64,000 nucleotides of DNA from an uncultured Christensenella sp. (GTDB lineage: Bacteria > Bacillota > Clostridia > Christensenellales > Pumilibacteraceae). The notes below the pieces were generated by a model. That model had not been told where the DNA came from. It made no database searches and was given only the letters and a program-made list of their open reading frames with translations. Below are positions 6,805 to 16,063 of this stretch, piece after piece. The stretch covers positions 11,107 through 75,106 of the forward strand of contig CAJTTD010000010.1 of the NCBI GenBank assembly GCA_910579205.1. Direction: 5' to 3'. The first letter of the stretch is position 1, and each line of letters opens with the position of its first letter. The position numbers and the translations under genes were made by a program.

Positions 6805-9800
6805 ATGAAACCTTTTGTGCATTTGCACGTACACACCGAATTTTCGCTGCTCGACGGCGCGGTGCGAACGGACAAAGTATTTAAGCAGTGCGACGAGCTG
6901 AATATACCCGCGGTCGCAATGACCGATCACGGCAACCTTTACGGCGTGATCGAGTTTTTAAAGGCGGCGGTGAAGTATACCGATAAAGACGCGGACTTTT
7001 TGCAGTTCATGCGCGAGCGCCGTCCGTTTAAAGTAAAGCCGATAATCGGCTGCGAAGTGTATACCACGAGCGACATGCATGTCAAAGAAAAGGGCAAGAA
7101 CGGTGCGCCGCCCAAGCTCAATCATTTGGTGTTGCTCGCCAAAAACGAAACAGGTTATCACAATCTCATTAAGATAGTTTCGTCCGGTTACGTGGACGGA
7201 ATGTATTATAAGCCGCGCGTCGATTTCGAGTGCATAAAAGCGCACAGCGAAGGCTTGATCGCGCTGTCCGCTTGCGTTGCGGGCGTAGTGCCGCAAGAGT
7301 TGCTGAGCGGCGATTACGAAGCCGCCGACGCTTGGGTAAAAGCGTTTAAAGAAGTGTTCGGCGACGATTATTACATCGAGATACAAAATCACGATATAGA
7401 AGAGCAAAAGATAGTGCTTCCGCGGCTCGTTTCCGTCGCGCGCAAAAACGGCGTCAAGCTGGTAGCTACAAACGACGCGCACTATCTTACCAAAGCCGAT
7501 GCAAAAATGCAAAAGGTGCTCATGGCGATATCGTTCCATTCAACGCTGGGCGGCGACGGTACGTCGGACGGCGCGGACGGTAAATATTTCCCGACGGAAG
7601 AGTTCTATTTAAAGTCTTATGACGAGATGTTAAAGGCGTTGCCCGAGTTCGGCGACGCGCTTGACATAACGCTCGAGATCGCCGATAAATGCGACCCGTA
7701 TTTTATCAAGAAAGAACCGCTGTTGCCTTCGTACGATCCGCCGGGCGGCATGACGAGCGAACAGTATTTGCGCAAGCTCACGTACGACGGGCTTGCTGCA
7801 AAGTACGGCGAGATCACGGACGAAGTCAAAGAGCGCGCCGAGTACGAGTTGTCGGTCATAACGCGCATGAACTTTGTCGATTACTTTTTGATAGTGTGGG
7901 ACTTTATCAATTACGCCGAGTCGCAGGGTATTCCCGTAGGACCGGGACGGGGCAGCGGCGCGGGCAGTATCATTGCGTACGCCATCGGCATAACCAAGAT
8001 AGACCCGCTCAAGTACTCGCTCATATTCGAACGGTTTTTGAACCCCGAACGCGTCAGCAACCCCGATTTCGACGTTGATTTTTGCGTAGACCGCCGCGGC
8101 GAAGTAATAGATTACGTGGTGCGCAAATACGGCGCGCCCAATGTTTCGCAGATAGCCACATTCGGAACAATGGCTACCAAGGCGGCTATCAAAGACGTGG
8201 GGCGCGTGTTCAATCTGCCGTTTGCCGAAGCCAACAACATCACGAAAATGATCCCGCGCGGCTCGGAAAAAATGCACATAAAAGATCTATTGGGCAGAGG
8301 CACGGACAAGGAAGGCAAGCCCATACCCGGCGTTCCCGAGATCATAGATCTGTACGACCACGACGCGACGGCGCGCGAGATACTTGACATGGCGGAAAAG
8401 ATAGAGGGCATGCCGCGTCAGATAGGCATGCATGCGGCGGGCGTAATTATCTGCCGCGATCCCATAGCCGAACACGTGCCGCTCGCGCTCACCAACGAAG
8501 ACGTCGTAGTAACGCAGTACGACATGATAGTGGACGAAGAGCTGGGGCTCTTGAAGATGGACTTCTTGGGGCTTACGACGCTCACCGACATAAAAAAGGC
8601 TGTAGATACCGTCAAGCAAACGACGGGCGACGAGATAGATTTCGTCAAGCTCGGTTACGAAGACCCCGAGGTCTACAAACTGATAGGCAGCGGCGATACC
8701 GAGGCGGTGTTCCAGCTCGAATCGGGCGGCATGAAAAAGTTCATGCGCGATCTTGCTCCTACCAATCTCGAAGAGATAATAGCGGGCATATCGCTGTACC
8801 GTCCCGGACCTATGGACTTTATCGACGATTACGTCCACAACAGACACAACCCCGACGATATCAAATATTTGCATCCGCTCATGAAGCCGATACTCGACGT
8901 TACCTACGGTATAATCGTTTATCAAGAACAGGTAATGGAGATAGTTCGCGCGCTCGCTGGCTATTCGTTCGGCGGTGCGGACAATATCCGCCGCATGATG
9001 AGCAAAAAGAAGCAAGCCGCCATGGAAGCGGAGCGCATAGTGTTTATCAACGGCAAAAAGGACGCGGACGGCAACGTGCTTGTTGACGGCGCGGTGGCAA
9101 GGGGTGTGCCTAAGGATGTGGCGAGCGAAATTTACGACATGCTCATCCGCTTTGCCAACTACGGCTTCAACAAATCGCACGCCACGGCGTACGCGCACGT
9201 TACCTATCAGACGGCGTATCTCAAGCGGTATTATCCCGTAGAGTTCTTTACCGCCGTATTGAACAACCGCATAACCAAGATAGACGAGCTGACGCACTAC
9301 TTGACGTACATGAAGGAGTCGGGGATAAAAGTGCTTCCGCCCAATATAAACAAGTCGGAAGCGGAGTACACCGTGGAAGACGGGTGCGTGCGCATAGGCA
9401 TGGGCGCTATAAAGGGCGCGGGCGTTGCCGTTATCAATAAAATAACCGACGAGCGCAAGCGCAACGGCGAGTTCAAGGACTTTGTGGAGTTCGTTTCGCG
9501 CATGGACGACGGGGATACGGGCAAGAGCCTCATAAACCGACGCGTGGTCGAATCGCTCATATATGCGGGCGCGTTCGATTGCTTTGGCAAAAACAGATCG
9601 GTGCTCATTGCGGCGTTCGACGGCGTGGCTAAGCGCGTGGCGCAAGACCGCGACGCGCGGGTAAAGGGGCAGATATCGTTTTTCGATCTTGTGCCCGAGG
9701 CAAAGCCCGATTTTGTTTATCCCGAGGTGGATGAGTTTAAGCCGAATTACAAGTACCAAAAGGAAAAGGAAGTGGCGGGCGTGTATTTGTCGGGACATCC

Positions 9801-10359
9801 GCTATCGGCGTATGTAGACAAGCTCAAGCAGTTTAAATACAACACGTCCATGCTCGACCCCAATCGCGAGGACTTTCCCGAGGACGCCAAGATAACAATA
9901 GGCGGGATGCTTACGTCTACCGTAAACCGCTTGACCAAGAAGGGCAATCCCATGGGTACGGCTGTACTCGAGGACTTGTACGGCACGGTGGAGCTTGTTG
10001 CGTTCGGCAAGGGCTATGAGCGCGTTAGGGGGGCGTGGATTCCCGATACCGTCGTGTCCGTTACGGGCGTGGTGCGGAGCGGCGATAACGGCGCGTCCAT
10101 TTCCGTTGACAGTATAACGCCGTTCTCCGATGCGGACGCAAACACCAAAAAGTTGTGCTGTTATTTTTCGCTCAAGGACGATGAGACGTTGCGCGCGGTG
10201 CGTGAAATAATAAAGGCGTATCCCGGGCATGACTATGTATATATCAAGAACACCGATGACAATAAGCTGTACAGCATGGGCAATTCTTTTTCGATAGAAA
10301 ACCTGTCGATAGGCGAGCTTTGCGCGGTAGTCGGCGAAGAGAATGTAAAAATTAACTGA
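6805..10359 (+). CDS. dnaE: DNA polymerase III alpha subunit, DnaE type
   Basis: The 1184-residue C-family replicative polymerase subunit. Order of domains: N-terminal PHP domain (HLHVHTEFSLLDG, TDHGNLYG), polymerase palm with catalytic aspartates in PDFDVDFC (Asp421, Asp423, Asp425), thumb/fingers (YRPGPMDFI, GFNKSHATAYA), tandem HhH, and a C-terminal OB fold (about 1030-1100: GGMLTSTVNRLTKKGNPM). In Firmicutes with PolC as the main replicase, DnaE extends RNA primers. Start ATG 6805 has GGAG 9 bases upstream. Its position between whiA and pfkA is the classic Gram-positive order. Full length and all motifs are intact. Confidence 0.96.
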   Translation: MKPFVHLHVHTEFSLLDGAVRTDKVFKQCDELNIPAVAMTDHGNLYGVIEFLKAAVKYTDKDADFLQFMRERRPFKVKPIIGCEVYTTSDMHVKEKGKNGAPPKLNHLVLLAKNETGYHNLIKIVSSGYVDGMYYKPRVDFECIKAHSEGLIALSACVAGVVPQELLSGDYEAADAWVKAFKEVFGDDYYIEIQNHDIEEQKIVLPRLVSVARKNGVKLVATNDAHYLTKADAKMQKVLMAISFHSTLGGDGTSDGADGKYFPTEEFYLKSYDEMLKALPEFGDALDITLEIADKCDPYFIKKEPLLPSYDPPGGMTSEQYLRKLTYDGLAAKYGEITDEVKERAEYELSVITRMNFVDYFLIVWDFINYAESQGIPVGPGRGSGAGSIIAYAIGITKIDPLKYSLIFERFLNPERVSNPDFDVDFCVDRRGEVIDYVVRKYGAPNVSQIATFGTMATKAAIKDVGRVFNLPFAEANNITKMIPRGSEKMHIKDLLGRGTDKEGKPIPGVPEIIDLYDHDATAREILDMAEKIEGMPRQIGMHAAGVIICRDPIAEHVPLALTNEDVVVTQYDMIVDEELGLLKMDFLGLTTLTDIKKAVDTVKQTTGDEIDFVKLGYEDPEVYKLIGSGDTEAVFQLESGGMKKFMRDLAPTNLEEIIAGISLYRPGPMDFIDDYVHNRHNPDDIKYLHPLMKPILDVTYGIIVYQEQVMEIVRALAGYSFGGADNIRRMMSKKKQAAMEAERIVFINGKKDADGNVLVDGAVARGVPKDVASEIYDMLIRFANYGFNKSHATAYAHVTYQTAYLKRYYPVEFFTAVLNNRITKIDELTHYLTYMKESGIKVLPPNINKSEAEYTVEDGCVRIGMGAIKGAGVAVINKITDERKRNGEFKDFVEFVSRMDDGDTGKSLINRRVVESLIYAGAFDCFGKNRSVLIAAFDGVAKRVAQDRDARVKGQISFFDLVPEAKPDFVYPEVDEFKPNYKYQKEKEVAGVYLSGHPLSAYVDKLKQFKYNTSMLDPNREDFPEDAKITIGGMLTSTVNRLTKKGNPMGTAVLEDLYGTVELVAFGKGYERVRGAWIPDTVVSVTGVVRSGDNGASISVDSITPFSDADANTKKLCCYFSLKDDETLRAVREIIKAYPGHDYVYIKNTDDNKLYSMGNSFSIENLSIGELCAVVGEENVKIN

Positions 10360-10397
10360 AAACCTTTTTAAAAGCGCTTTATTTCCGTATGTGAATA

Positions 10398-10406
10398 TGG
10401 TATAAT
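10398..10406 (+). promoter_or_regulatory. Extended -10 promoter of pfkA
   Basis: TGGTATAAT, an extended -10 element, with no good -35. The transcript would have a 55-base leader with a small hairpin (GCAGC...GCTGC, 10442-10456) just ahead of the GGAGG ribosome site. Confidence 0.6.
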
Positions 10407-10467
10407 CATATTGCGCTTTAAGCGTATCGATATCATCGTTAGCAGCGTTTTGCTGCGTGGAGGGATC

Positions 10468-11427
10468 ATGAAAAAAATAGCGGTATTGACGAGCGGCGGC
10501 GACGCCCCGGGCATGAATGCGGCGATACGCGCCGTTGTGCGTTACGGCATAGGCGTGGGTATGGAAGTCGTGGGCGTAGAGCGCGGGCTTCAAGGGCTTA
10601 TCGACAACGCGTTTAAGCCGATGTATATGCGCAGTGTTTCCGATATTATCCAGCGCGGCGGCACGATATTAAAGACGGCGCGCTGCCCCGAGTTCAAGAC
10701 TTTGGAAGGGCAGAAAAAGGCTATAGAAAATCTTCGCGCCAACGGCGTCGAGGGGATCATTGTCATAGGCGGCGACGGGTCGTTCATGGGCGCTAAGGCT
10801 ATGAGCGAACACGGGTTCCCGTCAATAGGCATACCCGGTACTATCGATAACGATCTTGCGTACACCGATTATACGCTCGGTTTCGATACCGCGTGCAATA
10901 CCATACTCGACGCTATCAATAAGATACGCGATACAATGAGCTCGCACGAGCGCGTGTCGATAATAGAAGTAATGGGCAGAAACTGCGGCGATCTTGCGCT
11001 GTACTGCGGGCTGTGCGGCGGCGCGGAAGTCATAATCGTGCCCGAGCACAAGCTCACTATCGACGAGATAGTGGAAACGCTGGGCGGCGGACAGCAGCAC
11101 GGCAAGACGAGCGGCATAATAGTTCTTGCGGAGGGCGCGGGGCATGCCGACGATCTTAAGGACGAGCTTAATAAGCGCATGGATCTTACGGTCAAGACCA
11201 CTCGGCTCGGACATATCCAGCGCGGCGGCAGTCCGTCGTGCCGCGACAGATATTTGGGTACGTGTTTCGGCGTGAACGCCGTGAAACTGCTCGAAAAGGG
11301 CATAGGCAACCGCATTGTCGGCATTAAGGACAATAAGTTCTACGATATGGATATTGTCGAGGGCTGCGCCATGCAAAACACTTTCGATCTTGAGCTTTAC
11401 GAGACCGCAGCCATCGTCGGCAGATAA
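10468..11427 (+). CDS. pfkA: ATP-dependent 6-phosphofructokinase
   Basis: A 319-residue PfkA, the standard bacterial length. It phosphorylates fructose 6-phosphate to the 1,6-bisphosphate in glycolysis. Motifs: TSGGDAPGMN at the N-terminus, ATP-binding GGDGS at 101-105 (a glycine after GGD is typical of ATP- rather than PPi-dependent enzymes), and catalytic PGTIDND with Thr125, Asp127 and Asp129, the same numbering as the Geobacillus enzyme. I chose ATG 10468 because GGAGG lies at 10459-10463 and family homology begins at MKKIAVLTSGG; the open frame upstream to 10411 overlaps the promoter. An unusual array of stem-loop repeats lies directly downstream. Confidence 0.96.
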   Translation: MKKIAVLTSGGDAPGMNAAIRAVVRYGIGVGMEVVGVERGLQGLIDNAFKPMYMRSVSDIIQRGGTILKTARCPEFKTLEGQKKAIENLRANGVEGIIVIGGDGSFMGAKAMSEHGFPSIGIPGTIDNDLAYTDYTLGFDTACNTILDAINKIRDTMSSHERVSIIEVMGRNCGDLALYCGLCGGAEVIIVPEHKLTIDEIVETLGGGQQHGKTSGIIVLAEGAGHADDLKDELNKRMDLTVKTTRLGHIQRGGSPSCRDRYLGTCFGVNAVKLLEKGIGNRIVGIKDNKFYDMDIVEGCAMQNTFDLELYETAAIVGR

Positions 11428-11690
11428 CCAAGCGAAGCTTGGATATCTTTCGTGTGTTTGCGTCGGAGCGTGTTGAGCCTAACACCCGACTATAGCTTAG
11501 ACTGAGAAATTTGTCATCGAACGCAGCTTGGATATCATTCGTGTGTTTGCGTCGGAGCGGGTTTGTCTGTTCGCCCGACTATAGCTTAGACTGAGAAATT
11601 TGTCATTGATCGCAGTTCGGATATCATTCGTGTGTTTGCGTTTGGGCGGGATTGGTTATGCTCCCGACTATAGCTTGAAATAGTTTATTT
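11428..11690 (+). repeat. Three 89-bp tandem stem-loop repeats after pfkA
   Basis: GGATATC recurs at 11441, 11530 and 11619, exactly 89 bases apart. Each unit reads GGATATC(A/T)TTCGTGTGTTTGCGT, then a variable hairpin ending CCCGACTATAGCTT; the first two units also share AGACTGAGAAATTTGTCAT. In unit 1 GTCGG/CCGAC encloses GTGTT/AACAC. In the other units the hairpin interior is changed but still pairs in part, suggesting selection for structure. CCAAGC-GAA-GCTTGG forms a hairpin right after the pfkA stop. There is no coding potential and no spacer pattern. Function is unknown; it could be a structured 3' UTR. It fills most of the 391-base gap between pfkA and the next gene. Confidence 0.8.
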
Positions 11691-11701
11691 TAAACATTTT
11701 A

Positions 11702-11731
11702 AAGGACGGCGTATATAAGCCGTCTTTTTAT
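11702..11731 (+). terminator. Terminator after the 89-bp repeats
   Basis: GACGGC (11705-11710) pairs with GCCGTC (11719-11724), followed by TTTTTAT. It ends the pfkA transcript after the repeats, so the repeats are probably part of that mRNA. Confidence 0.85.
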
Positions 11732-11765
11732 ATGGCGATAAAAGTGCGAAATTTTATAAAGTAAG

Positions 11766-11794
11766 TTGACATTTTCCGACGATTTTGGTAGAAT
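11766..11794 (+). promoter_or_regulatory. Promoter of the TIR-LRR gene
   Basis: TTGACA at 11766-11771, 17 bases, TAGAAT at 11789-11794. Transcription would start near 11801, giving a very short leader with a GAGGAAA ribosome site. Confidence 0.85.
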
Positions 11795-11818
11795 GCATGT
11801 AACGAGGAAAAGTTGTTA

Positions 11819-14800
11819 ATGGCGTTAAAAGAGTATCACTGTCTCAACTGCGGAAAAGCGATCGACAAAAACGAAGTCGGCGCGTATTTCTGCAAGCATT
11901 GCGGTCATACTTTTTACGATACCGACGCGGAAGAACAGCTCAAGGCGATACAAGCGACGCTGGGCGATACCGTTACCGACGCGCTAGTCGCGGCGGAAGA
12001 CAAAAAACTCGCGCAAAGCCGCAGCAAGCTCTGGGAAGAGACGCATGCGGAGTATGTTAGCTACATAGAGATACGCAAGTGTTGCGACGAGATAGAAAAG
12101 AGTACGGCGTACAACGAAACGGACAGAATAAAGGCGCGGTTTTACAAGCTCGCCACCGACGATCCGCGCAATAACACTGCGCTAAACAATTACATACAAG
12201 ACGAGATAGCGGCAAAGAACTACGCGTATGCGGACGAGATAGCCGAGTTTGCAATACGCACTATGCAAAAGAACAATGAGCAAGCGGTAAAGCAACTGCT
12301 CGAAGTTATTCCGTCCAAGGAACGCAAAAAAGAGTTAAGCAAAGAGTACAAGAACAAGTGCGTCGAGATAGAAAACGGCGACACCGATGTGTACAAGGCT
12401 CGCGACGTGTTTGTATCGTATGACAGCAACGACAGCGAACAAGCGGAAAAGACGGTCAAGCTGTTGGAAAGCAAAAACATCACGTGCTTTTATTCCAAGC
12501 GCAATCTTCCCAATTCGCAAGATAATTTCTGGAAGAATCTTTATGCGGCGATAGATAGCTGCAAGGTGTTTTTGTTCTTGTCGTCGGCAAAGTCGCGCGA
12601 TCACGGTAGCGGCGCGTATACGGAGATAGTGTACGTAAATACCGAATACGTCAATAAAGGACGTGATAAGCCGCGGCTCGAATATCTGCTTCAAGATTAC
12701 AGTGCTAAGTACACCGACGACGAGAACACCGTAAGGTCGTGTTTTACCGATTGCGGTACGTCGTGGGTGGAGTTTGACAGCAAAGAGGAGCTGTGCAAGA
12801 CGCTGCGCGGCATGCTCGACGCGGCTAAGCTGCAAAGAACGGGCTACGACGGCGGGCGTTCGGATAGGGGCGTAAAATACTGCATTGCGTGCGGCACGGA
12901 AAACCCGAGCGCGGCTAAGCTGTGCATGGACTGCGGAAACCGCGAGTTCGTGTCAACGCACGCCGAATTCGCGGCGCTTAAAGATAGGGAAAAGAAGCAA
13001 GAGATAGAACGAGTAAAGGCGGAGACCGAACGGCTCAAACGTGAAGAGCTGGAAAAACTCCAAAGCGAAAACGCGCAAAAACTCGCCGAGATAGAGCGGA
13101 TAAAGCAAGAGGAGATCGAGCGGCTTAAAAGGGAGAGCGAACGTGATCGGCAAGAGGAGATAGACAGGTTAAGGCGCGAGTACCAAGACAAGCTCGCGGA
13201 CGTTGCGGCTACTACGGATGTAGATAATGCGGTCGATGCCGACGTTCTGCAAGACATAGACGCCGTCAAACGCGAATACGAAACTAAGCTCGCCGATGCG
13301 GAAGAAGCGCGCCGTCGCGCGGAGCATGCTCAATATATGGCGAGCAATAAATTAGCTGCGGCAAAGCGCAGATCGATCGCGCGCGCGTTATTTTCCGTGT
13401 TTGTTTTGATCGCGGTATCTGTAGCTATATTTACAATCGTGGCTACCGTAAATACCCGATTGTTTGTAGCGATAACCGTCGATCACTATTGGCTGTGGAT
13501 TTTCTTTTTCGTATTATGCATTGTTTTTTGCCTTGTGTGTTGCGGCATAGGCTTTTCGAAAGCGTCCGATCACAGCGATTTGCACGGACGGGATTATGTG
13601 TTACTTATCTGCGGGATAACGGCGGGTGTCGCGACCTTGCTCTTTAGCGTAATGGGCGGTTTGATTAGATGGTATGATGCGAAAATAGCGTTTATTATAA
13701 CATACACGGTTGCCTTGTTTATTATTGGCGCAGTATCTTCGGTAGGCGGGATAATAATATATCCCAAGCAAGTAGTATGTTACGTAACGGCGGCGGTAAG
13801 CGCGCTGTGCGCCGCGGCTGTCGGTACGAATTTAGAATATATTAGCAACATCGAGATGCATGTGGATATCCCGTCATACGCATCGCACGGCCTCTCTTAT
13901 TGGCTGAACAACAATGACGAATATTCGGTTTTCGGGTTGGGCGAATGCACAGATCAAGACATATTGATACCGAGCGAACATTACGGCAAGCGCGTGAGCG
14001 GCATTAGCGCATATGCTTTTAAAGATTGCGAAAATATTACGAGCATAACTATACCCAATACCGTAACGAATATAAGCGGCGAAGCTTTTAACGGTTGCTC
14101 CGGTTTGACCGAAATAACGGTGCAAGACGGCAACGTCAAATATCACAGCAAGGGCGATTGCTTGATAGATACTGCGAAAAAGGAAGTGGTCGCCGGATGC
14201 AGAAGCAGCGAGATCCCCGCCGATGGCAGTGTAAAAAGCATTGGAAATCATGCGTTTTCGGGACATAGCGGTTTGGCGGGCATAACGATACCCGAAGGAG
14301 TTACGGCAATAGGCGACTATGCGTTTTTTGGGTGCGACGGACTTTTGGGCATAAGCATACCGAACAGCGTAACTACGGTAGGCGCAAGCGCGTTTGCGCA
14401 TTGCGACGGACTTTCGGGCATAACGTTACCGAATAGCGTAACTACGATAGGCGCTGCGGCATTTTACGGTTGCAACAATATTAAGAGCATAACTATTCCC
14501 GACGGCGTAACGTCTATAGGCAAAGAAGCGTTTTCTTATTGTAGCGCTCTCGAGAGCATAACGGTGAAAAGCGGCAACGTCAAATATCACAGCAACGGCA
14601 ATTGTTTAATAGAAACGGCGGAAAAGCTTATCGTATCGGGCTGTAAAAACAGCGTGATACCGTCGGACGGAAGCGTAACAAGAATATCGAACAATGCGTT
14701 TTCGGGGTGCGTCGGGCTTACGGAATTGACGATTCCCGATACTATCATATCTATAGGCACGGGCGCTTTCGCTTATTGCAGCGGTTTGGAAAAAATAACG

Positions 14801-15562
14801 GTGCAAGAAGGCAACAAATATTACCGTAGCGCGGGCAACTGTATCATATCGAAAAGATTGATGAGAAGCGGTTTGGAATTGGGATGCAAAAACAGCGTTA
14901 TCCCCGAGGACGGGAGCGTAACTTATATAGGGATGCGTGCGTTTTACGGTTGCACCGGTTTGACCGAGATATCCATACCGGACAGCATAACAAGTATTAC
15001 GCACGAAGCGTTCAGCGGTTGCATAGGGTTGACGAAATTGACTATACCTTCGTCCGTTACATTTATAGGTATGAGGACATTCGACGGTTGCGTCAATCTG
15101 ACAGAATTGACTATACCTTCGTCCGTTACGTATATCGGATATAGTGCGTTCGACGGATGCGATAAATTGTTGCAAGAAGAAAACGGCGTGAGTTATGTCG
15201 ATAAATGGGCGGTAGATTGCGATACCGAGGTCGCAGATATATCGATCTGCGCGGATACGGTGGGGATAGCGGAAAGCGCTTTTTCGGGTAACCGTAAATT
15301 GACGAGTATCGAGCTGCCCTACGGCGTAAAATATATATGCGACGGCGCATTTAAAGACTGCTCCTATTTGACGGACATTACGATACCAGACACCGTAGTC
15401 GTTATAGACGGTTATGTGTTCAGCGATTGCAACAAATTGAGCAGTATAACATTCAACGGAACAAAGGCGCAGTTCGAGGCTGCGACAAGCGGCAACGCGT
15501 GGAACGATAGGATAGACGGTTATACGGTTTACTGTACGGACGGAAAGATATTATGCGATTGA
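11819..15562 (+). CDS. Membrane TIR-domain protein with leucine-rich repeats (Toll-like architecture)
   Basis: A 1247-residue modular protein. N-terminal zinc ribbon (C-x2-C ... C-x2-C, residues 8-30); a helical region with SRSKLWEETH shared with two paralogs in this window; a TIR domain from residue 196 (DVFVSYDSND) to about 335, keeping a glutamate (Glu269) at the site expected for NAD-cleaving TIRs. Then comes a second zinc ribbon (354-374), a charged coiled coil (about 385-515), five hydrophobic segments (about 522-540, 556-577, 593-616, 621-646, 652-670), and some 550 residues of BspA-type leucine-rich repeats (AFxxCxxLxxITIPxxVTxIG). With lysine/arginine-rich sequence before the first helix and an odd helix count, TIR would be cytosolic and LRRs outside. 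ATG 11819 is preferred over TTG 11813 because the paralog also begins MALKEY. It is transcribed alone. Confidence 0.85.
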   Translation: MALKEYHCLNCGKAIDKNEVGAYFCKHCGHTFYDTDAEEQLKAIQATLGDTVTDALVAAEDKKLAQSRSKLWEETHAEYVSYIEIRKCCDEIEKSTAYNETDRIKARFYKLATDDPRNNTALNNYIQDEIAAKNYAYADEIAEFAIRTMQKNNEQAVKQLLEVIPSKERKKELSKEYKNKCVEIENGDTDVYKARDVFVSYDSNDSEQAEKTVKLLESKNITCFYSKRNLPNSQDNFWKNLYAAIDSCKVFLFLSSAKSRDHGSGAYTEIVYVNTEYVNKGRDKPRLEYLLQDYSAKYTDDENTVRSCFTDCGTSWVEFDSKEELCKTLRGMLDAAKLQRTGYDGGRSDRGVKYCIACGTENPSAAKLCMDCGNREFVSTHAEFAALKDREKKQEIERVKAETERLKREELEKLQSENAQKLAEIERIKQEEIERLKRESERDRQEEIDRLRREYQDKLADVAATTDVDNAVDADVLQDIDAVKREYETKLADAEEARRRAEHAQYMASNKLAAAKRRSIARALFSVFVLIAVSVAIFTIVATVNTRLFVAITVDHYWLWIFFFVLCIVFCLVCCGIGFSKASDHSDLHGRDYVLLICGITAGVATLLFSVMGGLIRWYDAKIAFIITYTVALFIIGAVSSVGGIIIYPKQVVCYVTAAVSALCAAAVGTNLEYISNIEMHVDIPSYASHGLSYWLNNNDEYSVFGLGECTDQDILIPSEHYGKRVSGISAYAFKDCENITSITIPNTVTNISGEAFNGCSGLTEITVQDGNVKYHSKGDCLIDTAKKEVVAGCRSSEIPADGSVKSIGNHAFSGHSGLAGITIPEGVTAIGDYAFFGCDGLLGISIPNSVTTVGASAFAHCDGLSGITLPNSVTTIGAAAFYGCNNIKSITIPDGVTSIGKEAFSYCSALESITVKSGNVKYHSNGNCLIETAEKLIVSGCKNSVIPSDGSVTRISNNAFSGCVGLTELTIPDTIISIGTGAFAYCSGLEKITVQEGNKYYRSAGNCIISKRLMRSGLELGCKNSVIPEDGSVTYIGMRAFYGCTGLTEISIPDSITSITHEAFSGCIGLTKLTIPSSVTFIGMRTFDGCVNLTELTIPSSVTYIGYSAFDGCDKLLQEENGVSYVDKWAVDCDTEVADISICADTVGIAESAFSGNRKLTSIELPYGVKYICDGAFKDCSYLTDITIPDTVVVIDGYVFSDCNKLSSITFNGTKAQFEAATSGNAWNDRIDGYTVYCTDGKILCD

Positions 15563-15630
15563 GCTTTTTGTCGTAAGTTCAAGAAAAAATCGGACTGATA
15601 AAAGTCATAGTTTTAATAATAAAATCAAAC

Positions 15631-15643
15631 AAAAAAGCCGTGC
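15631..15643 (+). terminator. Left arm of a terminator split by the IS element
   Basis: AAAAAAGCCGTGC here is complementary to GCACGGCTTTT at 16975-16985 on the far side of the insertion sequence. Together they would form a bidirectional terminator between the TIR-LRR gene and the convergent fba gene. The IS sits in what would be the loop. Confidence 0.7.
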
Positions 15644-15693
15644 TATCTGAAATGCACCCCAAAAGTTAGACAAAACTTATGGAGGTGCATTTT

Positions 15694-16063
15694 ATGTCAA
15701 GAAGCAAAAAAAATCAACACAAAATACTCGCCCGAGTTCAAAATATCTGTTATAATAGATATGCGCGAACACGGATTGAGTTATAGCGATACGGTGCGAA
15801 AATATTGGGGTGTAAAGACGCCTGCCGAATGCTCTAATCATCGTTCGCAATTACGCTTGTGGGAGCGCATATACCTAACGGAAGGAGCAGACGGTTTTAT
15901 GGTAGAACGACGCGGACGAGGCTCGAAAGGCAGACCGAGAAAAAAGCCATTGCCACCCGAAGCAGAGAGTGATCTACTCGACGAAGTGCAAAGACTTCGG
16001 GAGCGTAACGAGTATTTGGAAGCGGAGCTTGAATACTTAAAAAAACTCGATGCCTTAGTTTGA
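15694..16063 (+). pseudogene. IS150-type OrfA (helix-turn-helix) with a frameshift in a run of eight A
   Basis: OrfA supplies the DNA-binding HTH and leucine zipper of IS3-family transposases. ATG 15694, preceded by GGAGG at 15681-15685, reads MSRSKK and then runs into A8 (15706-15713). After one base is skipped, the frame continues as KINTKYSPEFKISVIIDMREHGLSYSD..., the usual OrfA sequence, to a stop at 16063. The zipper-like region (RLRERNEYLEAELEYLKKL) is intact. Either the gene is broken by a one-base insertion, or polymerase slippage on A8 restores the frame in some transcripts, or it is a sequencing error. A7 at 16039-16045 followed by C is the expected -1 slippery site for fusing OrfA to OrfB. 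Confidence 0.75.

Noticed and set aside
11428..11690. 89-bp units considered as a CRISPR array
   Set aside because: Units are contiguous with similar sequence throughout and no unique spacers; no cas genes are present.
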